A stretch of 58,238 nt of DNA from Cupriavidus sp. UYMMa02A (GCA_001725945.1 LRMT01000106.1:1-58238); one strand, 5' to 3'. Positions 39,354 to 48,932 are shown, numbered from the stretch's first letter. Notes: a model not told the origin generated them from the letters alone. Numbers and translations: made by a program.

Positions 39354-39743
39354 ATGGATATCAAGCGATTTGGCGTAGAAGGCGGCACCGGCCAGGGCGG
39401 CCAGCACATGCCGTTTGCCCGCGCCGTGGCCGCAGACGGCTGGCTCTACGTGTCCGGCCAGGTGCCGATGGTCAATGGCGAACTGGTCGATGGCGGCATC
39501 GTGCCGCAGACGCACCAGGCCATCAAGAACGTGCTGGCTATCCTGGCCGAAGCCGGCTACGGCCCCGAGCATGTGGTGCGCTGCGGCGTCTGGCTGGACG
39601 ATGCGCGCGACTTCGCCTCATTCAACAAGATTTTCAAGGAATACTTCGGCGCCAACCCGCCCGCGCGTGCCTGCGTGCAGTCCAGCATGGTGGTGGACTG
39701 CAAGGTCGAAGTGGACTGCATTGCGTACAAGAAGGCGGCCTGA
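39354..39743 (+). CDS. RidA-family protein
   Basis: Intact 129-residue RidA/YjgF trimer-type protein. RidA proteins hydrolyse reactive enamine/imine intermediates made by PLP deaminases. Family blocks: PFARAVAADGWLYVSGQVPM, QTHQAIKNVLAIL and ARACVQSSMVVDCKVEVDCIAYK, where the Arg in PARACVQ binds the carboxylate. AGGAG stands five bases ahead of the ATG. Its place beside a D-amino acid deaminase gene suggests that it finishes that reaction. Confidence 0.92.
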   Translation: MDIKRFGVEGGTGQGGQHMPFARAVAADGWLYVSGQVPMVNGELVDGGIVPQTHQAIKNVLAILAEAGYGPEHVVRCGVWLDDARDFASFNKIFKEYFGANPPARACVQSSMVVDCKVEVDCIAYKKAA

Positions 39744-39755
39744 GCCGGTTGCCTG

Positions 39756-39805
39756 CTTGCTGACTGTTGACCGTTTGCTGATCGCTTGCTGACTGTTTGC
39801 TCCCC
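39756..39805. repeat. Short degenerate direct repeats after ridA
   Basis: The unit GCTTGCTGACTGTT occurs twice (near 39757 and 39785), with related TTTGCTGATC and GTTTGCTCC between and after. It directly precedes the REP-like palindrome. No coding sense. Confidence 0.5.
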
Positions 39806-39840
39806 TCTCCCGCTTGCGGGAGAGGGGCCGGGGGTGAGGG
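39801..39840. repeat. REP-like palindromic element
   Basis: Perfect 11-bp stem CCCCTCTCCCG/CGGGAGAGGGG (39802-39812 and 39817-39827), 4-base loop CTTG, followed by CCGGGGGTGAGGG. This sequence type is a common extragenic palindrome in beta- and gamma-proteobacteria. A partial reversed copy (CCCTCTCCCCTAACC) follows at about 39880. It may end transcription or stabilise the upstream mRNA. Confidence 0.7.
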
Positions 39841-39978
39841 CCGCAGCCCACGAAGTAACGCGCCCCGGCGCTTGCCCTCTCCCCTAACCGCCCCCTGCAA
39901 GCGCGGAAGACGGTAGTAAAAACAAATCCAAATCCATGCCGCCACAAGCGGCCATTTTTTCCACAAAAAGGAGACAAC

Positions 39979-41339
39979 ATGGGTGCCGTCACCGGAACCA
40001 CACTGTTGGTGTACGCGCTGATCGCCGTGATCGCCCTGGTCATACTGATCGCGCGCTTCAAGCTCAACCCGTTCATCACCCTGGTCATCGTCTCGGTCCT
40101 GCTCGGCTTTGCGTGGGCATGCCGATGGGCGACATCATCAAGTCCTTCGAAGCCGGCGTCGGCGGCACGCTGGGCCATATCGCGCTGGTGATCGGCCTTG
40201 GCACCATGCTCGGCAAGATGATGGCCGAATCGGGCGGCGCCGAGCGCATCGCGCTGACGCTGATCGATTTCTTCGGCGAGAAGAACGTGCATTGGGCGAT
40301 GGTGACCATCGCCTTCATCGTCGGCCTGCCGGTCTTCTTCGAAGTCGGCTTCGTGCTGCTGGTCCCGATCGCCTTCAACGTGGCCAAGCGCACCGGCACG
40401 TCGATGGTGCTGGTCGGCATCCCGATGGTGGCCGGCCTGTCCGTCGTGCACGGCCTGATTCCGCCGCACCCGGCCGCGCTGCTGGCCGTGACCGCTTACG
40501 GCGCGGACATCGGCAAGACCATCATGTACGCGCTGATCGTGGGCGTCCCCACGGCAGCCATTGCCGGCCCGCTGTTTGCGAAGCTGATGGACCGCTATGT
40601 CAAGCTGCCCGAGATCAACCCGCTGGCGGCGCAATTCACCGAGGAAGATGAAGGCGTCAAGGCCTCGCACAACCTGCCGGGCTTCGGCATCACGGTGTTC
40701 ACGATCCTGCTGCCCGTTCTGCTGATGCTGATCGGCAGCTGGGCCGACCTGTTCACCACGCCCAAGACCTTTGCCAACGACTTCCTCAAGCTGATCGGCA
40801 ACTCGGTCATGGCGCTGCTGATCGCCGCGCTGGTGAGCTTCTACACCTTCGGCAAGGCACGTGGCTTCGGCCGTGACGCCATCCTGAAATTCACCAACGA
40901 GTGTGTGGCGCCGACGGCCATCATCACGCTGGTGGTCGGTGCCGGCGGCGGTTTCGGCCGCGTCCTGCGCGACTCGGGCATTTCCACTGCCATTGTCGAC
41001 GTTGCCACGAATGCGCACGTATCGGTGCTGATGCTGGGCTGGCTGGTCGCGGTGATGATCCGCATCGCCACAGGTTCGGCCACCGTGGCCATGACCACGG
41101 CCGCCGGCATCGTCGCGCCGATCGCGGCCAGCGTGCCGGGCACGCGTCCGGAACTGCTGGTGCTGACCACCGGCGCCGGCTCGCTGATCCTGTCTCACGT
41201 GAACGACGGCGGCTTCTGGCTGGTCAAGGAATATTTCAACATGACCGTGACCCAGACCTTCAAGACCTGGTCGGTCTGCGAAACCCTCATCTCCGTGGTG
41301 GCACTGCTGCTGACGCTGGCGCTGGCCACGGTCGTCTGA
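39979..41339 (+). CDS. GntP-family sugar-acid:H+ symporter (frameshifted)
   Basis: Inner-membrane permease of about 453 residues. First piece: VYALIAVIALVILIARFKLNPFITLVIVSVLLG. A single missing G near 40113 explains the shift to GMPMGDIIKSFEAGVGGTLGHIALVIGLGTMLGKMMAESGGAERIA, a GntP hallmark. Further on: GIPMVAGLSVVHGLIPPHPA and the C-terminal NDGGFWLVKEYFNMTVTQTFKTWSVCET. GntP proteins carry gluconate and related acids. Here it would bring in the substrate of the cluster. An AAGGAG precedes the ATG. It lies about 235 bases after ridA, past the REP element. Confidence 0.92.
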
Positions 41340-41459
41340 TTCACCTGCATCGGGGCCAGGGCACCCGTATCAATCGGGATTGCCTTGCCCCGGGCACACC
41401 CCTACACTCCCTCCTCGATGCGGCCGCCAGTGCCGCACGTCCAACCGAGGAGACAATCC

Positions 41460-42629
41460 ATGACCTTCACGCTGTTGCGGCGCACTATCGTGGCCTGCGG
41501 CGCCCTCGCCTTGCTGTCGATGGCGGCACAGGCCGCCGAGCCTGTCAGGATCGGCCTGATCGCCCCGTTCTCCGGCAGCTTTGCCGACTACGGCAAGCAG
41601 ATGGAAGCCGGCGTCAAGGCCTACCAGTCGCTCCATGGCGACACCGTGGCGGGCCGCAAGGTGCAGGTCATCATGAAGGACACCACCGGACCGGTGCCTG
41701 ACGTGGCCAAGCGCCTGGCGCAAGAGCTGGTGGTGCGCGACAAGGTCGACATCCTGGCCGGCTTCGGCCTGACGCCCGAGGCGCTTGCCGTCGCGCCGGT
41801 CGCCGAGCAGGCGAAAAAGCCGATGGTGATCTTCAACGCGGCGTCTTCGATCATCACCACCAAGTCGAACTACATCGCGCGCGTGTCGATGACGCTGCCG
41901 CAGATCTCGGCGCCCATGGCAACGTGGGCGGTGAAGAACAATATTCGCAAGGTTGTTACGCTGGTGGCCGACTACGCACCCGGCATCGACGCCGAGACCG
42001 CGTTCAAGACCAACTTCATCGGTGGCGGCGGGCAGATCATCGAGTCCATCCGCGTGCCGCTGCGCAACCCGGAATTCGCGCCGTTCATCCAGCGCATCAA
42101 GGACGCCAAGCCCGAGGCGGTGTTCCTGTTCCTGCCCGCGGGCGACAGGGTGTGGCCTCATGAAGGGCTTCCGCGAACGCGGACTGGCCGAGGCCGGCAT
42201 CCGCGTGATCGCCACGGGCGACCTGACTGATGACCACGTGCTGCCCGCCATGGGCGATGCGACGCTGGGCGTGATCACCTCGTTCCATTATTCGATGGCG
42301 CACGACTCGCGCGAGAACAAGACCTTCCTTAGCGCCTACTCCGCCGCCAATCCCGGGGCCGGCCGCCGAACTCATGGCCGTCGCGGCCTATGACGGCATG
42401 GCCGCCATCTATGAAGCGCTCAAGAAGACCAATGGCGCGACCGATGGCGACAAGATCATTGGCGCGCTCAAGGGCATGAAGATCATGAGCCGCGCGGCCG
42501 ATCATGATCGATCCTGCTACGCGGGACGTGGTGCAGACCGTGTATATCCGCAAGGTGGAGAAGCGCGGCAGCGAGCTCTACAACATCGAGTTCGATAAAT
42601 TTACCGATGTGAAGGACTCAGGCAAGTAA
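41460..42629 (+). CDS. Branched-chain/aromatic-type ABC transporter substrate-binding protein (frameshifted)
   Basis: Periplasmic binding protein of the LivJ/Peripla_BP_6 type. Signal peptide (TIVACGALALLSMAAQA), then PVRIGLIAPFSGSFADYGKQM, the family start. Blocks for both lobes follow (ILAGFGLTPEALAVAPVAEQAKKPMVIFNAASS; GYAPG-like VADYAPGIDAETAF). Breaks near 42150, 42360 and 42500; it ends YNIEFDKFTDVKDSGK. GAGGAGA precedes the ATG. It converges with the livFGMH unit, so it is probably its binding protein though transcribed separately. The ligand may be an aromatic acid, judging from pobA. Confidence 0.88.
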
Positions 42630-42670
42630 ACGCGCAGCCGTCCCGCTTTGGCCTTTTCAGCGGTGCGGGA

Positions 42671-43371
42671 CTAGCCTACGCCCATCAGCCGGTTCAGACG
42701 GCCCTTGTCCGCCAGCAGACTGGCGCTGTCGGACGCGTGCACGACCCTGCCGCGGTCCAGCACCATCGCCTGGCGCGTCATGGCCAGCGCGAGCCGGGCG
42801 TGCTGCTCGACCACGATCACGGCCATCCCGCCCTGCCCGATCAGCTGGCCGATCACACGCTGCAGTTCCTGCACGATGATGGGCGCCAACCCCTCCATGG
42901 GCTCATCGAGCAGCAGCAAAGCGGGATTGACCATCAGCGCGCGCGCAATGGCCAGCATCTGCTGTTCGCCGCCCGACAACTGGTTGCCCAGGTTGCGCCG
43001 CCGCTCCTGCAGGCGTGGGAACAGTTCGTAGACGCGCGCGAGTGTCCAGTGCCCCGGACGCGCCACGGCGCTCAGGTTCTCTTCGACCGTCAGCGACGGA
43101 AACACCCAGCGCTCCTGCGGCACCCAGCCGATGCCGGCCTGCGCGCGCCGGTGCGGCGGCAGCCGGGACAGGTCACGCCCCTGCCAGCGCAGCGTGCCGC
43201 GGCGCACACGCGTGAAGCCCATCAGCGTGGCGAGCAGCGTGGTCTTGCCCACGCCGTTGCGGCCCAGCAGCGCCAGACTGCCCCCGCTTCGAGGGCGAGG
43301 CCGATACCGTCGATCACCACGGCATCGCCGTAGCCCGCGCTCAGTCCCTCTATACGCAGCAGCTCAGCCAT
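42671..43371 (-). CDS. livF: ABC transporter ATPase LivF type (frameshifted)
   Basis: Second ATPase of a branched-chain-type importer. The N-terminus (MAELLRIEGLSAGYGDAVVIDGIGLALEAG) is in one frame. One G missing from a run at 43281-43285 explains the jump to the Walker A (GRNGVGKTTLL). Then WVPQERWVFPSLTVEENL, the signature LSGGEQQMLAIARAL and Walker B LLLLDEPMEGLAP. The ATG overlaps the livG stop by 8 bases, so translation is coupled. Confidence 0.92.
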
Positions 43372-44116
43372 GCGCGGACTCCCCGAGATAGACTTCCTTC
43401 ACGCGCGGATCGGCGGCGATTTCGCTCGGCGTGCCTTCGGTCAGCACCTTGCCGCCCACCAGCACCGTGATGCGTTCGGCAAAGCGGAATACGAGGTCCA
43501 TGTCATGCTCGATGAACACGATCGTGATGTCGCGCGGCAGCGCGGCAATGACGTCGAACAGCTCCGCGCTTTCCGCCGACGGGATGCCCGCCGCGGGTTC
43601 GTCCAGCAGCAGGATCGATGGCCGTGTCGCAAGCGCCAGCGCAATCTCCAGCAGCCGCTGCTTGCCATACGGCAGGCGGCGTGTCTCCACGTCGGCCTCG
43701 CCATCGAGCCGCAGGCTGGCCAGTACCGCCATGGCGTCATCGACCAGTGCGCGCTGCGCAGCCACGGAGCGCGACCAGATACGTGCCGCTCCGGTGCGCT
43801 CGGCCACGGCCAGCACCACCGATTCGAGCACGGTCAGTGCCGGGAACAGCGTATTGATCTGGAAGGTGCGTGTCATGCCCAGACGCGCGCGCGCGTGCTG
43901 CGGCAGCCTGGTGATTTCCTGCCCGCCAAGCCAGATGCGCCCCGCAGTCGGTGCCAGAGCGCCGGTCAGCAGGTTGATGAAGGTGGTCTTGCCCGCGCCG
44001 TTCGGGCCGATCAGCGCGTGGCGCGCGCCGGGGGCGAAACTGAGCGAGATGTCGCTGTTGGCCACGAACGCACCCCAGTGGCGCGACAGGCCTTCGGTAC
44101 GCAGCAGAGCGGTCAT
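43364..44116 (-). CDS. livG: ABC transporter ATPase LivG type
   Basis: Intact 250-residue ATPase. Walker A GPNGAGKTT, the LivG-specific insert with GMTRTFQINTLFPALTVLESV, signature LPYGKQRLLEIALAL and Walker B LLLDEPAAGI, then the switch His in EHDMD. Overlaps livM by 4 bases (ATGA) upstream and livF by 8 bases downstream. Powers uptake together with LivF. Confidence 0.95.
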   Translation of the reverse strand: MTALLRTEGLSRHWGAFVANSDISLSFAPGARHALIGPNGAGKTTFINLLTGALAPTAGRIWLGGQEITRLPQHARARLGMTRTFQINTLFPALTVLESVVLAVAERTGAARIWSRSVAAQRALVDDAMAVLASLRLDGEADVETRRLPYGKQRLLEIALALATRPSILLLDEPAAGIPSAESAELFDVIAALPRDITIVFIEHDMDLVFRFAERITVLVGGKVLTEGTPSEIAADPRVKEVYLGESAHG

Positions 44117-45171
44117 TGTTCACCGCCTTCGGGCTGCCGCCCGGCGCGCGCAGCCAGCCAGCCTCTGCCCGCATCGATCGCGCCCATGACGCCTCCGCGC
44201 GCAAACAACACCATCAGCACCAGCAACAGGCCGATCCAGAACTGCCAGTACACCGGATTGATGCCGGCGAGCACATCCTGGGCAATCATGAACAGTGCTG
44301 CGCCGGCCAGCGCACCGTACAGACGCCCGGCGCCGCCGAGCACCAGCATGACGAGCAGCTCGGCCGAACGCGGGAAGCCCAGCACATCCATGCCGACAAA
44401 CTGCGTGGTCTGCGCAAGCAGCGCCCCGGCCACGCCGGCAATCGCGGCCGACAACGTGAACACCGTGCGCAGGCGGCGCGGCACGTCCACCCCGAGCGCA
44501 GGCATGCGCCGCGCGCCTTCGCGGATCCCGCGCAGAGACAAGCCGAATGGCGACTGTGTCAGTCGCCGCAGCAGCACAAACAAGACGAAAGTCATCGCCA
44601 GGCTGTACAGGTAAGCCGTCTTGCCAAACAAGTCGAATTCGAACAGCCCAAGCACGCGGTCCATGGCCACGCCGGACAGGCCATCCACGCCACCGGTCAC
44701 GAATGCGGCCTTGTTCGCGGCCTCGAACAGCATCAGGCCAATGCCCAGCGTCACCATCAGGCGCGTCAGGTCGCCGCCGCGCACCACCAGGAAGCTGCAC
44801 AGCCAGCCGGCCATGCCCGCCATTGCCGCGGCAGCCAGCAGGCCACTGATCGGCTCGCCCCAGCCATGCGCCGCCAGCAGCCCCGCCGTGTAGGCACCAA
44901 GCCCGAAGAATGCCGCGTGCCCCAGCGAAACAATGCCCGCATAGCCGAGAATCAGGTCCAGCGATAGCGCGAAGAGCCCGGTGATCAGGATCTGGCCGCC
45001 GAGGATCAGATAGTCCGGCAAGACAAAGAAGGTCACGACAGGCAGCAGCCAGAACCCGAACTCGGCCGGGTGCCAGCGCCCGTCCGGCAGCTTGCGCCGG
45101 GCCGGCGCGGGGGCGCCGGTAACCTCATCGGACGGTGCGGCAGGCCGCAGCGAACGCATCAGCGTCTTCAT
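44113..45171 (-). CDS. livM: ABC transporter permease LivM type
   Basis: Intact 352-residue inner-membrane permease with about ten hydrophobic segments. LSLDLILGYAGIVSLGHAAFFGLGAYTAG is the LivM hallmark, and GLSLRGIREGARRMPALGVDV is the cytosolic coupling loop. The first 40 residues are a charged cytosolic tail, longer than usual. It overlaps livH by 4 bases at its start. Confidence 0.94.
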   Translation of the reverse strand: MKTLMRSLRPAAPSDEVTGAPAPARRKLPDGRWHPAEFGFWLLPVVTFFVLPDYLILGGQILITGLFALSLDLILGYAGIVSLGHAAFFGLGAYTAGLLAAHGWGEPISGLLAAAAMAGMAGWLCSFLVVRGGDLTRLMVTLGIGLMLFEAANKAAFVTGGVDGLSGVAMDRVLGLFEFDLFGKTAYLYSLAMTFVLFVLLRRLTQSPFGLSLRGIREGARRMPALGVDVPRRLRTVFTLSAAIAGVAGALLAQTTQFVGMDVLGFPRSAELLVMLVLGGAGRLYGALAGAALFMIAQDVLAGINPVYWQFWIGLLLVLMVLFARGGVMGAIDAGRGWLAARAGRQPEGGEQ

Positions 45172-46028
45172 GCGCGCCTCCCGTACAGTCCCGCGGGAAA
45201 CAGGACGAGCAACAGCACCATCATCGCGTAGATGACAAAGGCGCCGACGGCGGGCACGTAGTACTTGCCGGCCACGTCGGCCACGCCCAGCACCAGCGCC
45301 GCAAGCAGCGAGCCGCGGATGGAACCGGCGCCACCCACGGCAACCACCAGCAGGAAATACACCATGTACTTGAGTGGAAATGCCGGGTCCAGCCCCAGCA
45401 CATCGACGCCGAGCCCGCCGCCAAGCCCGGCCAGGCCCGAACCCAGCGCGAATGTCAGGCTGAACACGCGCCCCACATTGATGCCGAGCCCGCGCGCGGC
45501 CTGCTGGTTGTCCACGGCGGCCCGTACCTGCGCGCCAAAGCGCGTGCGTGCCACCAGCCAGCCGAGCGCCGCGGTGATGGCACCACCACGCCGATCAGGA
45601 ACAGCCGGTACACGCCGAGTTCCAGCCCGCCCACGCGCACTTGTCCGCGCAGCGCATCGGGCAACTCCACAGGCTGCTGGCCGGGTCCGAACAGGTAGTT
45701 GGCACCGGCCATTGCCATGAAGGTCAGGCCGATGGAAAACAGCACCTGGTCCAGGTGGCTCGCCTGGTAGAGCCTGCGGTACAGCGTGCGCTCCAGCACC
45801 CAGCCCACGGCGGCCGCGCCCACGAATGCCACCGGCAGTGCCAGCAGGAACGGCACGCGGCGCGGTTCATCAGCACCACGGCGACGTAGCCACCCAGCAT
45901 GGCAAAGGCACCGTGCGCCAGGTTGATGAAATTCATCAGGCCCATGGTCACGGACAGGCCGACGCTGATCAGGAACAGCAGGCTGCCGTAGGCAGGCCAT
46001 CGAACAGCACGCCCAGGAAACTTGTCAT
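45168..46028 (-). CDS. livH: ABC transporter permease LivH type (frameshifted)
   Basis: Partner permease of LivM, in four pieces. The start MTSFLGVLFDG at 46028, one base short near 45993, should continue to the SLLFLISVGLSVTMGLMNFINLAHGAFAMLGGY block. Further breaks near 45865 and 45590. The last piece ARTRFGAQVRAAVDNQQAARGLGINV is the coupling loop, followed by the final helices. Restored length of about 287 residues. It lies 57 bases downstream of pobA in the same direction. Confidence 0.92.
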
Positions 46029-46085
46029 GGTGATCGGTTCACTCAGTCCGCGAAACCTGCGTTGAAGGAAAGGACTAGCCCATGT

Positions 46086-47273
46086 TCAACCGGGTAACGG
46101 CGCGAACGGCAGGCCGACATAGTTCTCGGCGAGCATGCGCGACGCTGCCTGCGACGTGCACACATAGGCCAGTTCAGCATGCTGGAGCCGCGCCATGAAC
46201 GGCGTATGGTCATCGAAGCGATGCAGCAATGATGTCATCCACCACGAGAAATGCTCGGCACGCCAGACGCGTTCGAGGCAGGCCTCCGAATATCCGGCCA
46301 GCAGGTCGTCGCGGCCGTGACGATAGTGCATGGCCAGCGCGTGGGCCAGGTTACGCACGTCGGCCAACGCCAGGTTCATGCCCTTCGCGCCGGTCGGCGG
46401 GACGATGTGTGCGGCGTCTCCCGCCAGGAACAGGCGGCCGTACTGCATGGGCTCGGTCACCATGCTGCGCATCGGCGTGATGCCCTTCTGCAGGACAGGC
46501 CCCTCGTTCAGGTGCCAGCCATCACCGGTTTCGAGGCGCACGTGCAGTTCGTCCCAGACACGGCGGTCCGGCCAGTTGGCCAGGTCTTCATCAGGCCGGC
46601 ACTGCAGGTAGAGACGCGTGATCTCGGGCGAGCGCATCGAAAACAGCGCAAAGCCGCGCGGATGGCTGGCGTAGATCAGCTCCTGCGCGGCGGGCGCCGC
46701 CTTGGCCAGGATGCCTAGCCAGGCAAACGGATAGCTCCGCTCAAAGACCTGCAAGACGCCCGCCGGCACCGCCTGGCGCGACACGCCGTGCGAGCCGTCG
46801 CAGCCCGCGATGAAATCGCACGCGAGCACATGGCGTTGCCCCCCGTGCTCGAACGATACGGACGGCGAATCGCTGTCGAGCCCATGCAGGGCGACCTGCG
46901 ATGCTTCGAACAGCAGCGGCGCGCCGCATGCCTGCCTCGCCGCGATCAGGTCGCGCACGACCTCGTGTTGCCCGTACACGGTAATGGCACGCCCGCCGGT
47001 CAGGCCGCTCAGGTCGATGCGGTGGCGCGCGCCGTCGAAGCGCAGTTCGATGCCGTGGTGCACCATTCCCTGCTGGCGCAGGCGCGCAGCCACGCCGGCC
47101 TCTTCCAGCAGGTCGACCGTGCCCTGCTCGAGCACCCCGGCGCGTATGCGCGCTTCGACATGCGCCTGGGTACAGTCCTCGATGATGATGGACTCGATGC
47201 CGGCGCGCTGCAGCAGATGGCCCAGCAGCAGCCCGGCCGGACCTGCGCCGATGATTGCGACCCGGGTGCGCAT
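46086..47273 (-). CDS. pobA: 4-hydroxybenzoate 3-monooxygenase
   Basis: FAD and NADPH-dependent hydroxylase converting 4-hydroxybenzoate to protocatechuate. Intact at 395 residues, as in known PobA. GAGPAGLLLG is the FAD dinucleotide motif, ARIRAGVLEQGTVDLL the typical PobA segment, CDGSHGVSR the second FAD/NADPH motif and GRLFLAGDAAHIVPPTGAKGMNLA the third. The start at MRTRVAIIG; the frame is open upstream to 47522 without meaning. It heads the minus-strand unit leading into livHMGF. No pobR regulator is adjacent. Confidence 0.94.
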   Translation of the reverse strand: MRTRVAIIGAGPAGLLLGHLLQRAGIESIIIEDCTQAHVEARIRAGVLEQGTVDLLEEAGVAARLRQQGMVHHGIELRFDGARHRIDLSGLTGGRAITVYGQHEVVRDLIAARQACGAPLLFEASQVALHGLDSDSPSVSFEHGGQRHVLACDFIAGCDGSHGVSRQAVPAGVLQVFERSYPFAWLGILAKAAPAAQELIYASHPRGFALFSMRSPEITRLYLQCRPDEDLANWPDRRVWDELHVRLETGDGWHLNEGPVLQKGITPMRSMVTEPMQYGRLFLAGDAAHIVPPTGAKGMNLALADVRNLAHALAMHYRHGRDDLLAGYSEACLERVWRAEHFSWWMTSLLHRFDDHTPFMARLQHAELAYVCTSQAASRMLAENYVGLPFAPLPG

Positions 47274-47531
47274 ATTGCCTGTCTCCAGTTCTGGGAATGG
47301 GCCACGCCCGGCCATGCGGAGCCGTTGCGGGGGCGGCACTTTATCCGGTGAATTGTTGGGGGTGGGCGCACTTTTTGCAATCGGGCGGTGCCCCCGGGTC
47401 GCCGCAACCGATCTCGTAAGGTCGAGCGATTGGCTCTTAGGAAAACAGAGAGATGGCGCGATTGGCGTAGCCGGAGGCGTTGTTGCTTTGGGCTTCGCTG
47501 AATCACGAGCTTGACCGGCCAATAGCGTAAG

Positions 47532-48184
47532 TCAAGGTGTTGCCGCCCGATTGAACAATCGACGGCCAGTCAGGCTGCCGCCAGCCACGAACACCAGCGT
47601 GATGCCGAGGTTCCATAGCAAGATCATCGCGCTGGCTTCCAGGGGATGCACGAATGAAAGCGCTGCTGCTGTCATCGCGCTACCGCCAGCGCCGCGCACA
47701 TTGCCACGGGCACGGGCCAGAGACGCGCGACATAGCGCAACATGACCAGCAGGCCGACCGACAGCGGTGTGCTGACGATCAGCAGCGTGGTGAAGCATCG
47801 CACCGTCTCTCCGGGCGAGATGCCCTCGTCCCCGATCTGCACCCAGTTGGTCAGGCAGCCATAGGCGATCGTACCCATCCAGAATGCCAGCGCAGGCAGC
47901 GGCACCCACAGCCAGCGCCTGGAGCGGCCCGGCACGCTTGCGATGAACGCGGCGGCTGCAGACAGGATGCCCGTCACGATGGCGGCAGCGACGCTGGCGA
48001 CAAAGGCAGGTTGCCTCAGCTTCAGGGCAAGATCTGGCCGCAAGCCGTGGACGAGTGCAACCAGTGTCAGCAACACGGTCGCCAGCACCAGCCATCCCGC
48101 CAGCCGCACCACCGGTCGGCGCAAGCGCCGTACCGGCGCAGCGTCGGCCACCAGCGAGTCGATCAGGTCAGAGGTGTACTTCAT
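47532..48184 (-). CDS. nrsF: NrsF-type (DUF1109) anti-sigma membrane protein (frameshifted)
   Basis: Inner-membrane protein of about 216 residues with six hydrophobic segments. The start MKYTSDLIDSLVADAAPVRRLRRP is the short cytosolic part thought to hold the sigma factor, and TNWVQIGDEG lies in a periplasmic loop. A break near 47690 leads to the last helices (ALSFVHPLEASAMILLWNLG). In Caulobacter NrsF restrains the ECF factor SigF and releases it under metal or oxidative stress. The ATG overlaps the sigma gene's stop by 4 bases. Confidence 0.9.
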
Positions 48185-48866
48185 GGCTTGTTAGCTTGCC
48201 GTTCGAACAGTTTGCGCAGTGTCTTCAAGGCACGATGGGTCGCCACCTTCAACGCGCCGACTGACATTCCGCTGGCGGCGGCGGCTTCCTTCAATGACAT
48301 CTCCTCCAGTTTCAGCATGCGCAGCGCCTCGCGCTGCGCGGGAGGCAGTTGCGCCACCGCTGCACGCACCGCACGCGCATCCAGAGATCTCTCCTGGAAG
48401 TTCGCGCCGGGGGACGGAATGGTTTCCTGTTCCACGTCAAGCGGCGTCTCATGCGAACTGTTGCGTCCGCGCCGCCGCAAGCCGTCAACGATACGCCGAT
48501 TGGCAATGGCAACCAGCCACGGCCCGAACGGTCGCGCCGGGTCGTAGGTGTGGCGCACTGCGTGAACCGTGAGCAGCACATCCTGCACGGTGTCCTCGAT
48601 GTCGCCGTGGTTGCCGACCCGGCGCACCGCCAGCGCGCGAATGTACGGGGTAATGTCCTCAAGCAAGCGCCGGTAGGCTCGCGGTCGCCGTCCTGCGCGC
48701 GCGCCATCATGGCGGACCAGTCCGGTGTGCCATCCGGCCGACGCGCCGGCCCAAACGCTTGGCCGGATGCGGACGCATCCTGTGCCGCGTCCGAGCGCCC
48801 CGGACAAGCGCCGCCATGGCGGACGGCAAGGTCGGACTGGGAGGGCATGGCTGCATTCTGCTTCAT
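48181..48866 (-). CDS. ECF sigma factor, SigF/RpoQ type (frameshifted)
   Basis: RNA polymerase sigma factor paired with NrsF. An N-terminal tail (MKQNAAMPSQSDLAV...) is followed, after a break near 48680, by region 2 (EAYRRLLEDITPYIRAL, NHGDIEDTVQDVLLTVHAVRHTYDP, FGPWLVAIANRRIVDGLRRRGR) and region 4 (LPPAQREALRMLKLEEMSLKEAAAASGMSVGALKVATHRALKTLR as consecutive helices). Region 4 is intact. Divergent from bufA with 116 bases between. It corresponds to SigF of Caulobacter and probably RpoQ of Cupriavidus metallidurans. No copy of its own promoter motif faces its gene. Confidence 0.9.
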
Positions 48867-48906
48867 AAGGAACCGCCTGTCGCGCGTATCAGGTTTTCGG
48901 GGATGC

Positions 48907-48932
48907 GTAACCTTTGGTCGCTTTCGCCCGAA
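48907..48932 (+). promoter_or_regulatory. SigF-type ECF promoter of the buf operon
   Basis: GTAACC at 48907-48912 and CGAA at 48929-48932, separated by exactly 16 bases. This equals the GTAACC-N16-CGAA promoter known for Caulobacter SigF. It lies 50 bases before the bufA ATG, on the right strand, beside a gene for a factor of that type. Confidence 0.85.

Noticed and set aside
38988..39743. Fusion of D-aminoacylase C-terminus with RidA in one frame
   Set aside because: RidA has its own strong ribosome site and a standard start; the apparent fusion arises from base losses near 39262 and 39310.
39618..41198. Long minus-strand frame opposite the gntP gene
   Set aside because: Antisense shadow of the permease; low-complexity His/Gln/Asp composition.
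42641..42675. GTCCCGC/GCGGGAC repeat between the binding protein and livF
   Set aside because: 7-base arms with an 18-base loop and no T run; possible but not supported.
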